DNA from: Ewingella sp. CoE-038-23 | GTDB lineage: Bacteria; Pseudomonadota; Gammaproteobacteria; Enterobacterales; Enterobacteriaceae | Assembly (NCBI RefSeq): GCF_040419245.1 | Contig: NZ_JAZHOH010000005.1 | Coordinates: 1 to 6,977 of the forward strand | DNA length: 6,977 nt | Reading direction: 5' to 3' | Shown here: piece after piece, positions 1-5,152 of the stretch | Position numbering within the stretch: position 1 is the first letter of the stretch | Layout of the letters: the number at the start of each line of letters is the position of its first letter | Program-made: the position numbers and the translations under genes | The notes under the pieces: model-generated | Told to the model about the DNA's origin: nothing | The model's input: only the letters and a program-made list of their open reading frames with translations | Database searches by the model: none

Positions 1-517
1 GATTGATGAATTTCAGAAAGAGTCCGCCCAGTTAAGCCGGCAGACCGCGCAGTTGTCTCAGGTTATCCGTGAGCTGGACAGTGCTTCCGGCAACATGACT
101 GAAACGGTGAAAAAATCTGTTAATACCGCACTGAATCAGGTTGAGCGTGAGTTAAAGCAAGCCAGTATTGAGCAGCAGAAGCCCGCCGTAAATGCCCTTA
201 ATCAGGTGGTGAAAGTGGCTCAGGAGTCCGTGTTCGAAATGCAGCGTGAAATGTCGCGTTATACATGGAAGTCTGCGATTTATATCGGCATGACGATGAT
301 TGCGGTGATGGGGGGCTGCTTATGGGGAATGTATTACTTTATCGACAGTGGCTATGCGCGGATTGCTGAGATGCAACGCATGGAAGCTATCTGGGAGAAA
401 AAAGCTCCTCTGGCGAATATTAGTATCTGCGACGGTAAGCCTTGTGTGCAGGTAACCGGTGTGGAATATACTAATAAAAAAGGTGACCGCTTTTATCTGA
501 TAGAATCAATTAAATAA
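1..517 (+). CDS. MobB-like membrane-anchored mobilization protein, 3' part (gene continues from 6904-6977 across the circle junction)
   Basis: This frame is open to the left edge and ends at TAA 515-517. Joined in phase to the fragment at 6904-6977 it gives a 196-residue protein; this part encodes residue 25 onward. The sequence shows a long polar, Gln/Glu-rich, heptad-like region (about residues 5-110), one strong hydrophobic helix at about 116-139 (from Trp-Lys-Ser to Tyr-Phe-Ile), and a short C-terminal domain with a Cys-Asp-Gly-Lys-Pro-Cys motif near residues 168-173. In small MobQ plasmids the gene after the relaxase often encodes a coiled-coil protein with a membrane segment. MobB of R1162 is one: it stabilises the relaxase-DNA complex and helps dock it at the type IV secretion channel. 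That role is inferred here from position and architecture. The TTG at 53 is internal and not the start. The GC-richer composition matches the mob genes and contrasts with the next gene, 17 bases downstream. Confidence 0.8.
   Translation, partial: IDEFQKESAQLSRQTAQLSQVIRELDSASGNMTETVKKSVNTALNQVERELKQASIEQQKPAVNALNQVVKVAQESVFEMQREMSRYTWKSAIYIGMTMIAVMGGCLWGMYYFIDSGYARIAEMQRMEAIWEKKAPLANISICDGKPCVQVTGVEYTNKKGDRFYLIESIK
442..472 (+). promoter_or_regulatory. Possible sigma-70 promoter for the DUF262 gene, inside the end of the MobB-like gene
   Basis: TTGTGT (442-447) lies 17 bases before AATATA (465-470) or 19 before TATACT (467-472). It is the only plausible -35/-10 pair I found just ahead of the DUF262 gene. 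Matches are partial and the stretch is coding, so chance is a real alternative. If it is not used, the DUF262 gene must be read from the mob operon. Confidence 0.25.
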
Positions 518-534
518 AATTCACTGAGGTACAC

Positions 535-2250
535 ATGTCATTTCAAACACCTATAACAATAGCTGAAGCAATTAAAAATATTGAAAACCAAAGGTATTTA
601 CTTCCTTCAATTCAAAGGGAGTTTGTGTGGGAGCATAGTAAGATAGAATGGTTACTTGATTCTATAATGCGTAACTACCCAATAAGTTCATTCCTATTTT
701 GGCGAGTGGAGGGGGAAACAAAGAAGAATTTTAAATTCTATAAATTTATATGCAACTATAGGAAGAAATATAACACGAGAAATGAAGAGGTTGAAACTAG
801 TGGTCATGGCGATTTTACCGCAATACTAGATGGTCAACAGAGGCTTACATCTCTTTATATAGCATTGCGTGGCAGTTACGCATATAGAACACCAAGATTA
901 AAAGAAGAAAATTCTGAACGAGTCTATCCAACTAGATATGTTTATTTGAATGTATCTCGACCATTAGAAGATGAAGAGGATGGTAGGATTTATGAGTTTA
1001 ATTTTTTAACTCCACTTGAAGTTGAAAGATCAAAATATAAATGGTTTAAAGTTTCTGACATATATGGACTGTCCGATGATTTCGATTTTAATAAATATCT
1101 TGATGAAAATAAAATGAAGGAGTCGGAGTATTCATATCGTGCAATGTCCACATTGAAAAATGTTATACACTCCAAGCAAATAATTAATTTTTTTCTTGAA
1201 ACTGAACAGGAAATTGATAAGGCTTTAAATATTTTCATTAGAGTTAACAGTGGTGGTGAGCCATTAACTTTTTCTGATTTAATAATGTCTATAGCTGTTG
1301 CTAACTGGGAGAAAAAAGATGCAAGGAAAGAAATATATGGTTTAGTTGATGTTATTAGAGACAAGGGTTTTACAATATCGAAAGACTTTATTTTGAAATG
1401 TTTTCTTTACCTTCATAGTAAGGATATTAGATTTAAAGTTACAAACTTTTCAAAAAGTAATGCTGAGTCATTTGAAACGGAGTGGGTTAGAATAAGGAAT
1501 GTTATAGTATCAGTATTTGATCTGATCATTTCTTTCGGGTTTTCAAATGGCACGCTTGTATCTAAAAATGCTTTACTACCAATTGTTTATTATATGTACC
1601 ATCGACACTTGCCGAATGATTTTTACAAAAGATCTTCATTTAGTGAAGATAGAAATATAATAAAAAAATGGTTGCATGTAGCTCTGGTTAAAAGAGTTTT
1701 CGGTGGCACTTCCGATACTATTTTAAATAAGATAAGAAAGGCATTTACAAGTGATGTTATTTCACATCCAATTGGAGATGTGAATTTATTTCCGGTTGAA
1801 AGTATAAATAGTGAAATAAAATATGATGTTAGTATTTCAGATGAATTTATTCATGACTTATTAAGCACCCAGATGGATGATAAATATTCATTTTCCTTGT
1901 TATCATTGCTTTATCCAAACTTAGATTATAAAAATAATGACTTTCACAAAGATCATCTACATCCAGCTGTCATGTATGACGAACTTTGTGAAGATGATAA
2001 AAATAATTTTGGGTGGAGTGTTTATAATTCATTAGTTAATATCCAAATGTTGGATGCTAATGAAAACATGTCTAAAAACAAGAAGCCATTGTCTGTTTGG
2101 GTTGATAAAGAAACTGAAGGTAAAGATAGATGTGATTTTTTGCGTAAACACTTGATCCCAGAGACTGATTTAAACATCTCTAACTTTAGAGAGTATGTGT
2201 CTTTAAGGACAGAGTTATTAATTAATGAACTAAAAAATAAATTGATTTAA
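535..2250 (+). CDS. DUF262 / HNH (GmrSD-like fused) protein, candidate anti-phage nuclease
   Basis: A 571-residue protein. The N-terminal half carries the DUF262 (GmrS-like, ParB/Srx fold) signatures: a Leu-Pro-Ser-Ile-Gln-Arg-Glu-Phe-Val-Trp block (23-32), the hallmark ILDGQQRLTSLY (97-108), and the FIRVNSGGEPLTFSDLI block (234-250). The C-terminal part has an HNH/DUF1524-like pattern: DHLHP (473-477), then SLVNIQMLDANEN (499-511) and a Lys-rich stretch. This is the GmrS plus GmrD order in one chain. Family knowledge: DUF262 proteins such as GmrSD, SspE and BrxU are nucleotide-dependent restriction or sensing enzymes acting on modified or phage DNA, with DGQQR in the nucleotide-binding site. 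An anti-phage role here is inferred; substrate and modification specificity cannot be read from sequence. The start is ATG 535 with GAGG at 526-529, five bases upstream. The gene is strikingly AT-rich with many AAA, ATA and AGA codons, unlike the mob genes, which suggests recent transfer. It follows the mob operon by 17 bases and converges on higA. Confidence 0.85.
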   Translation: MSFQTPITIAEAIKNIENQRYLLPSIQREFVWEHSKIEWLLDSIMRNYPISSFLFWRVEGETKKNFKFYKFICNYRKKYNTRNEEVETSGHGDFTAILDGQQRLTSLYIALRGSYAYRTPRLKEENSERVYPTRYVYLNVSRPLEDEEDGRIYEFNFLTPLEVERSKYKWFKVSDIYGLSDDFDFNKYLDENKMKESEYSYRAMSTLKNVIHSKQIINFFLETEQEIDKALNIFIRVNSGGEPLTFSDLIMSIAVANWEKKDARKEIYGLVDVIRDKGFTISKDFILKCFLYLHSKDIRFKVTNFSKSNAESFETEWVRIRNVIVSVFDLIISFGFSNGTLVSKNALLPIVYYMYHRHLPNDFYKRSSFSEDRNIIKKWLHVALVKRVFGGTSDTILNKIRKAFTSDVISHPIGDVNLFPVESINSEIKYDVSISDEFIHDLLSTQMDDKYSFSLLSLLYPNLDYKNNDFHKDHLHPAVMYDELCEDDKNNFGWSVYNSLVNIQMLDANENMSKNKKPLSVWVDKETEGKDRCDFLRKHLIPETDLNISNFREYVSLRTELLINELKNKLI

Positions 2251-2318
2251 ATACAAAAGGCGAGTTTATGCATAAATTTGTGTAATTGCCTGATTTTGAT
2301 ATGTTCGATCAAACATTT
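2251..2318. other. Short intergenic segment with a five-codon orphan ORF
   Basis: After the DUF262 stop there is an AAGG followed seven bases later by an ATG at 2268, which opens only five codons before TAA (2283-2285). This looks like the start of a lost gene or a chance Shine-Dalgarno. No other feature is visible before the hairpin at 2319. Confidence 0.4.
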
Positions 2319-2340
2319 AAAGCCGCTTCAAGCGGCTTTT
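2319..2340. terminator. Bidirectional intrinsic terminator between converging DUF262 and higBA genes
   Basis: The stem AAAGCCGCT (2319-2327) pairs perfectly with AGCGGCTTT (2331-2339) around a TCA loop. Short T runs follow on both strands. It starts four bases after the higA stop on the minus strand and lies about 70 bases after the DUF262 stop on the plus strand, so it can serve both transcripts. Confidence 0.8.
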
Positions 2341-2343
2341 AAA

Positions 2344-2631
2344 CTACAATGTGATCTGAGGATGTTTCACCCCACATGCTCTTGCATATCGAGCCAGTGT
2401 TTCAAGGCTAGCTTTAATCACATTAGATTCCATGCGAGAAACAGTAGGAGGAGTAACGCCCATGCGCTCTGCCACTTGAGCTCTTGTTAATCCTGCATGA
2501 TTGCGCCACTCAGCAAGCATGGCCTGAAGTCTTTCCTTGCGTTCCTCTGCTTCATAGGCTGCTTGAACCTCATGATTAGAGAGCAATTCTTTTCTAACAT
2601 GCTCCCAAGCGATACCTTTAACTTTACTCAT
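2344..2631 (-). CDS. higA: HigA-type antitoxin, XRE-family helix-turn-helix
   Basis: A 95-residue protein. An N-terminal, mostly helical, charged segment (about 1-36) is followed by an XRE/Cro-type HTH at about 37-86, with the core LTRAQVAERMGVTPPTVSRMES (48-69). This is the usual HigA arrangement: it neutralises the HigB mRNA interferase and represses the operon by binding its promoter. Those roles are taken from the family. The ATG at 2631 overlaps the toxin's TAA (2624-2626) by eight bases (ATGAGTAA), and a GGAG lies seven bases upstream, so translation is likely coupled. Toxin-first order is characteristic of higBA and opposite to relBE. The stop TAG is followed by a terminator hairpin. 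Confidence 0.87.
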   Translation of the reverse strand: MSKVKGIAWEHVRKELLSNHEVQAAYEAEERKERLQAMLAEWRNHAGLTRAQVAERMGVTPPTVSRMESNVIKASLETLARYARACGVKHPQITL

Positions 2632-2941
2632 TTAGCATCTCCTCAAGACGTTCAAAGGCTATAGATATTTCACCTGATGGGGTTTTCTGTGTCTTTTTAA
2701 TAAAGACTCTAAGTAGATAGATATTCCTGCCTTTCTGATAAACATAAAGACCTCTGGCAATATCCGTCCCCATCGTCCTTAACTCAAATAATCCATCTCT
2801 AAGTGGTTTGCTATCTGGCTCTCGCAATGCAGTAGCGTTGGTTTTAAGTTTATCAATCAAGCGAATCATTTTTGCTCTGACTACTGGCGGTAAGTCAGCT
2901 AGCTCATTCGGTACATCATCGTGCAATATTACGTTAAACAC
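2624..2941 (-). CDS. higB: HigB-type toxin, phage Gp49-like RelE-superfamily ribonuclease
   Basis: A small basic protein of the HigB/Gp49-like family. The motifs are LFELR (56-60 when counted from the upstream ATG), D65, ARGLYVYQKGR (67-77), LLRVFIKKTQKTP (81-93) and a C-terminal IAFERLEEML helix. Relatives cleave mRNA on the ribosome and cause reversible growth arrest. Start choice: an ATG at 2956 would give 110 residues, but it has no Shine-Dalgarno and the sequence just inside it is GGAGG (2954-2950). That GGAGG sits eight bases before a GTG at 2941, which would start a 105-residue MFNVILHDDVP protein typical of the family, so I prefer the GTG. It overlaps higA by eight bases. On a plasmid the pair probably acts in post-segregational stabilisation; an additional anti-phage role is possible but unproven. 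Confidence 0.85.
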   Translation of the reverse strand: MFNVILHDDVPNELADLPPVVRAKMIRLIDKLKTNATALREPDSKPLRDGLFELRTMGTDIARGLYVYQKGRNIYLLRVFIKKTQKTPSGEISIAFERLEEMLNE

Positions 2942-2956
2942 TGGTTCGCCCTCCAT

Positions 2957-3010
2957 AGCGAAATATTAGCACAAAAGGCAATTTGCACTATAGGTTAATT
3001 TAATGGTTTT
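2957..3010 (-). promoter_or_regulatory. Likely higBA promoter/operator region
   Basis: On the minus strand this contains -10-like TAATAT (2968-2963) and TATAGT (2992-2987), neither with a convincing -35 box. Two short odd-length palindromes, GCAATTTGC (2978-2986) and TTAATTTAA (2995-3003), flank TATAGT and are candidate HigA operators. The second also lies in a stretch (2994-3005) resembling an ArcA box. Assignment rests on position and symmetry only. Confidence 0.4.
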
Positions 3011-3018
3011 TCTGCTAT

Positions 3019-3046
3019 ATTTAACATAATCGATCTTTCGCGCACC
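3019..3046 (-). other. psi: psi-like XerC/XerD multimer-resolution site, core
   Basis: Read on the minus strand this is GGTGCGCGAAA (XerC arm, 3046-3036), a six-base centre GATCGA, then TTATGTTAAAT (XerD arm, 3029-3019). The XerD arm equals that of E. coli dif. The XerC arm and the six-base spacer closely resemble psi of pSC101. XerC and XerD of the host recombine two such sites in plasmid dimers, returning them to monomers. The family match is from memory, but the 11-6-11 arrangement is directly visible. Confidence 0.85.
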
Positions 3047-3187
3047 ACTGACCAGGTACTCATCCCCAGAACCCGCAGTAACGTCCAAAAGCGCGGATTT
3101 TGTCGCCCAAAGACGGGCTGTTTTGGTGTTGCCGGTTTGTTATCAGAATGGCGGGATTGGTTTCAGCCAGCAAACTGGCTGAAACTG
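3047..3187 (-). other. Gene-free segment beside the XerC arm, probable psi accessory sequences
   Basis: No convincing gene lies between the Xer core and the HTH gene. At cer and psi, roughly 160-180 bp next to the XerC arm bind accessory proteins (PepA, with ArgR or ArcA) that impose a synaptic topology so only directly repeated sites in dimers recombine. This stretch has the right side and about the right length. I could not identify a clear ArcA box here. A weak GCCC/GGGC hairpin (3105-3118) is also present. Confidence 0.55.
3160..3185 (-). terminator. Strong hairpin just after the repA-downstream gene
   Basis: An 11-bp perfect stem, GTTTCAGCCAG (3160-3170) with CTGGCTGAAAC (3175-3185), closes a four-base loop. 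It begins two bases after the TAG of the HTH gene on the minus strand. There is no T-run after it in that direction, so it may act as a weak terminator, an mRNA 3' stabiliser, or part of the Xer accessory sequence. Confidence 0.5.
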
Positions 3188-3601
3188 CTATTTCTTCCAG
3201 AATTTCCATGATTTTTTTACCACCGGCTGCGTAGCTGGTTCTGGTGCTGTTGGCAGTTTGGATTCGATAAGCAGCATTGCCTGTTTTAGGCTGTCTATGT
3301 GCGACTGTTGAGCTGTAACGAGTTGTCTCAGGTGTTCAACTTCATGTTCTAGTTGCTTTGTTTTACTGGTTTCACCTGTTCCATTAGATGTTACATGCTG
3401 TTCATCTGTTACATTGTCACTCTGTTCATGGTGAACAGATTTGAATGCACCAAAAACGCGTAAAAGCTCTGATGTATCTATCTTTTTTATGCCTTTCTCA
3501 TCTGTGCAGGTGGACAATTTCCCGTTTGATATGTAACGGTGAACAGTTGTTCTACTTTTATTTGTTAGTCTTGATGCTTCACTGATAGATACAAGAGCCA
3601 T
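3188..3601 (-). CDS. HTH / coiled-coil plasmid protein coupled to repA
   Basis: A 137-residue protein. Residues 4-31 form a MerR/excisionase-like helix-turn-helix (VSISEASRLTNKSRTTVHRYI), followed by an IDTSELLRVFG segment (41-51) typical of such domains. A polar Thr/Asn/Glu-rich linker follows, then a coiled coil at about 81-115 and a basic aromatic tail, KKSWKFWKK. Proteins with this layout sit downstream of repA in pSC101 and other small plasmids and are usually annotated as plasmid replication DNA-binding proteins. The precise role is unclear; copy control, Rep regulation or incompatibility are possibilities. The ATG at 3601 is only seven bases after the repA TGA, and the repA stop itself forms part of a GAGG Shine-Dalgarno five bases upstream, so it is very likely translated from the repA message. 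Two palindromes lie inside the gene (see findings). Confidence 0.75.
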   Translation of the reverse strand: MALVSISEASRLTNKSRTTVHRYISNGKLSTCTDEKGIKKIDTSELLRVFGAFKSVHHEQSDNVTDEQHVTSNGTGETSKTKQLEHEVEHLRQLVTAQQSHIDSLKQAMLLIESKLPTAPEPATQPVVKKSWKFWKK

Positions 3602-3608
3602 AAGAACC

Positions 3609-4556
3609 TCAGATCCTTCCGTATTTAGCCAGTATGTTCTCTAGTGTGGTTCGTTGTTTTTGCGTCAGCCATGAGAATGAACCATTGAGATCATACTTGC
3701 TTTGCATGTCACTCAAGAATTTTGCTTCAAAACTAGTAAGTTGAATTTTTACAGTTAAAGCATCGTGTAGTGTTTTTTTAAGTCCCTCATGCAGACGATT
3801 TTCAGGAGTTAAAATGATTTTTTTATCTGCTTTTTTTAATTCAGGATCTTTCGCAAGTTCTGTTACCAAATCAATTTGCGTATTCAGTTCAACCTGAAAT
3901 ATCAGTGTGTCAGCAGGGCGACCTCGTTTTTCAATTTCTAATTTCATGTTGCTGTAAGTGTTGAGGTCTTTAGATATAACATTCAATACATTCTGTTTGA
4001 ATTTTTTAAATTCAGGATAGTTTGTTTCTAACATCAACATGAATTTAAAATCATCAATACTTATTTCAATGTTCGCTCTATGGGTGTTTTTTTGTGTTAA
4101 TTCTTTTAGAAGCCACTCATAAACTCGCATGGAGTACTTATTTTTAAATAATTTCACATGCTCAAGGTTGTATTTGATGAATTTTTTTAGTTGAAATAAA
4201 TAGGGTAGTATTTCTTCGCTGAAAACAAGCTCCAACTCTTCCGATGAAAACTTAGCGAAATTAGTCCACTGAAAAATTATCCGCTCTTTTTTTACTGTTG
4301 GATTTGTGATCTCTACTGTTCTCGTCATGAGATGTTTTGTTGAATTATAGAGATTATTCCATGCCTGCTCTGGCGTCATTCCCATAGTGTTAGCGTATTC
4401 CGCATAGTTAAACCGTAACGTTCTATTTTCACGAGTCGGTTCTAAACAAGGGTTCAGATGAGCCACACAATATAAAATCAATTTTGTCTCTTGATCTGTT
4501 AGGTCATAGCGACTTACCGCCAGTTCATTGGCTTTAAATACAATTAGTTCAGACAT
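3609..4556 (-). CDS. repA: Replication initiator RepA, Rep_3 superfamily, pSC101 type
   Basis: A 315-residue initiator, nearly the length of pSC101 RepA (316 as I recall). It begins MSELIVFKANELAVSRYDLT and contains the blocks ELELVFSEEILPYLFQLKKF (107-126) and EWLLKELTQ (147-155), ending LTQKQRTTLENILAKYGRI. All are near-identical to pSC101 RepA. The protein has two winged-helix domains. As monomers such proteins bind iterons to start replication with DnaA, IHF and DnaB loading; as dimers they bind the inverted repeat and repress their own gene. Differences from the remembered pSC101 protein cluster at residues 36-77 (first winged helix), 185-194 (helix 'KFKQNVLNVI' in the second, at the expected recognition helix) and a linker at 232-256. 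The first two are likely DNA-contacting, which fits the different iteron here. The start ATG at 4556 follows GAGGAG (4564-4559) with a short spacing. The gene faces away from the origin. Confidence 0.95.
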   Translation of the reverse strand: MSELIVFKANELAVSRYDLTDQETKLILYCVAHLNPCLEPTRENRTLRFNYAEYANTMGMTPEQAWNNLYNSTKHLMTRTVEITNPTVKKERIIFQWTNFAKFSSEELELVFSEEILPYLFQLKKFIKYNLEHVKLFKNKYSMRVYEWLLKELTQKNTHRANIEISIDDFKFMLMLETNYPEFKKFKQNVLNVISKDLNTYSNMKLEIEKRGRPADTLIFQVELNTQIDLVTELAKDPELKKADKKIILTPENRLHEGLKKTLHDALTVKIQLTSFEAKFLSDMQSKYDLNGSFSWLTQKQRTTLENILAKYGRI

Positions 4557-4567
4557 AACTCCTCAGG

Positions 4568-4576
4568 AAGGTGACA
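4568..4576 (-). promoter_or_regulatory. Inverted half-iteron beside the repA start
   Basis: AAGGTGACA is the exact reverse complement of the last nine bases of the iteron (TGTCACCTT). It lies two to four bases from the repA Shine-Dalgarno, about where transcription from the inner promoter would start. It is a plausible extra RepA contact for autorepression. Confidence 0.5.
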
Positions 4577-4583
4577 GTTTTTT

Positions 4584-4641
4584 TTTATAACATACCAAGC
4601 ATAAAGGTGAATGTATATAAAACACTTCACCTTTATGTTGA
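4584..4641 (-). promoter_or_regulatory. repA promoter with overlapping RepA-dimer operator
   Basis: Two -35/-10 pairs can be read on the minus strand. TTCACC (4611-4606) with TATAAA (4589-4584) has a 16-base spacer. TCAACA (4641-4636) with TATATA (4619-4614) also has a 16-base spacer. In the first, the -35 box lies within one arm of the inverted repeat at 4600-4637; in the second, the -10 lies in the loop. Binding of RepA to the repeat would occlude either, as in pSC101 autoregulation. Confidence 0.6.
4600..4637. repeat. 12-bp inverted repeat, RepA autoregulatory operator
   Basis: CATAAAGGTGAA (4600-4611) is repeated in perfect inversion as TTCACCTTTATG (4626-4637) around a 14-base AT-rich spacer. 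The arms share CACCTT with the iteron 3' half. pSC101 has an equivalent inverted repeat, with different sequence, at the same place over its repA promoter. Confidence 0.8.
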
Positions 4642-4654
4642 TTCTGTGAGTTCT

Positions 4655-4726
4655 ATTAAAATCGTGTCACCTTTGGTTGGTTTTTTATTAAAATCGTGTC
4701 ACCTTCTATTAAAATCGTGTCACCTT
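4655..4726 (+). repeat. Three iterons, RepA-binding direct repeats
   Basis: Three identical copies of ATTAAAATCGTGTCACCTT lie at 4655-4673, 4687-4705 and 4708-4726. Copies one and three match over 25 bases (4651-4675 and 4704-4728). The starts are 32 and 21 bp apart, about three and two helical turns, so RepA monomers would sit on one face of the DNA. The spacing is the same as I recall for the pSC101 iterons, although the repeat sequence differs. Confidence 0.92.
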
Positions 4727-4746
4727 TGTGTTTTTTTATCTTTATA

Positions 4747-4759
4747 TATCAACGATTTA
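4747..4759 (+). promoter_or_regulatory. IHF-binding site in the origin
   Basis: TATCAACGATTTA fits the IHF consensus WATCAANNNNTTR at every fixed position. It sits between the iterons and the DnaA box, where IHF bends pSC101 DNA to bring RepA and DnaA together. Confidence 0.75.
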
Positions 4760-4814
4760 AAATCTCTAGAATAAAGAAAGAATAGAAAAGATAAAAAAGA
4801 ATAGATCCCAGTCC

Positions 4815-4823
4815 TGTGGATAA
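4815..4823 (-). promoter_or_regulatory. DnaA box (R1 type) of the origin
   Basis: TGTGGATAA is the complement of TTATCCACA, the perfect high-affinity DnaA box. It lies beyond the AT-rich region, as the single strong DnaA box of pSC101 does. Confidence 0.9.
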
Positions 4824-5098
4824 CTGACAGCCTGAGTGAGTGATCCAGTATGATAAAAGGATGTCGCAAACACTGTTTGCTCCTCTTCAAAACAGACCTT
4901 TGAACCCCCAAAACACTGAGATAGCACCCTCGCAAGCTCGGGCACATCGCTGAACATTCCTTTCGTCTCCGACCATTTGGCACCTGAATCGCTGTTGTTT
5001 CCGTGAAATTCAGTTCGCTTCGCTCACGGCTCTGGCAGGGAATGGAGGTAAACGGCACTACAGGCGCTTTTTATTGATGACAGTGAAGGATTCAACTT
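4824..5098. other. par: par stability region, pSC101 type (non-coding)
   Basis: About 275 bases with no credible gene but clear resemblance, from memory, to the pSC101 par locus beside its origin. Visible elements are a perfect hairpin GCAAAC-act-GTTTGC (4866-4880), the CCTCGCAAGCTCGGGC segment (4929-4943), and an inverted pair CCGTGA (5001-5006) / TCACGG (5024-5029) around a TTCGCTTCGC tract. In pSC101 par binds DNA gyrase, raises negative supercoiling, helps the initiation complex and stabilises inheritance without encoding a protein. The reading frames across it show no start signal or recognisable domain. Confidence 0.75.
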
Positions 5099-5132
5099 CT
5101 GAGATAAGAAAAGCCCGTCACGGGCTTCTCAG
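5099..5132 (-). terminator. Intrinsic terminator after mobX
   Basis: The perfect stem AAGCCCG (5111-5117) / CGGGCTT (5121-5127) has a TCA loop, with outer CTGAG/CTCAG arms (5099-5103, 5128-5132). On the minus strand the stem is followed by TTTTCTTATC. It starts about 25 bases after the mobX stop and separates mobX transcription from par and the origin. Confidence 0.85.
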
Positions 5133-5152
5133 TGCGTTTAATCACTATCCTG

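Larger units (their letters stand above)
4655..4823. other. ori: Origin of vegetative replication, pSC101 type
   Basis: The order is iterons, IHF site, AT-rich unwinding region, DnaA box, which matches pSC101. The stretch 4729-4805 is almost pure A+T with purine-rich repeats (AAGAATAGA at 4778-4786 and again at 4797-4805) and is the likely melting site. Replication needs RepA plus host DnaA and IHF, inferred from the family. Confidence 0.88.

Noticed and set aside
990..1364. 124-codon minus-strand frame within the DUF262 gene
   Set aside because: It is fully inside a gene with strong motifs on the other strand and has low-complexity Ser/Leu/Ile content, with no ribosome binding site noted.
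2264..2285. TTATGCATAAAT as a possible second Xer arm bounding the cargo
   Set aside because: It has one extra base relative to the XerD arm and no XerC-like arm at the right distance, so I do not see a second psi or pdif site.
2278..2490. 70-codon plus-strand frame through the terminator and higA
   Set aside because: It is Cys/His-rich random-looking, antisense to higA and passes through the terminator stem.
4571..4774. 67-codon plus-strand frame over the iterons
   Set aside because: Its length comes from the repeated iteron sequence, and it covers the repA operator and iterons; not a gene.
4720..5058. 112- and 63-codon minus-strand frames over the origin and par region
   Set aside because: They run through the third iteron, IHF site, DnaA box and par hairpins. 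Non-coding function explains the conservation better, and the proteins look random.
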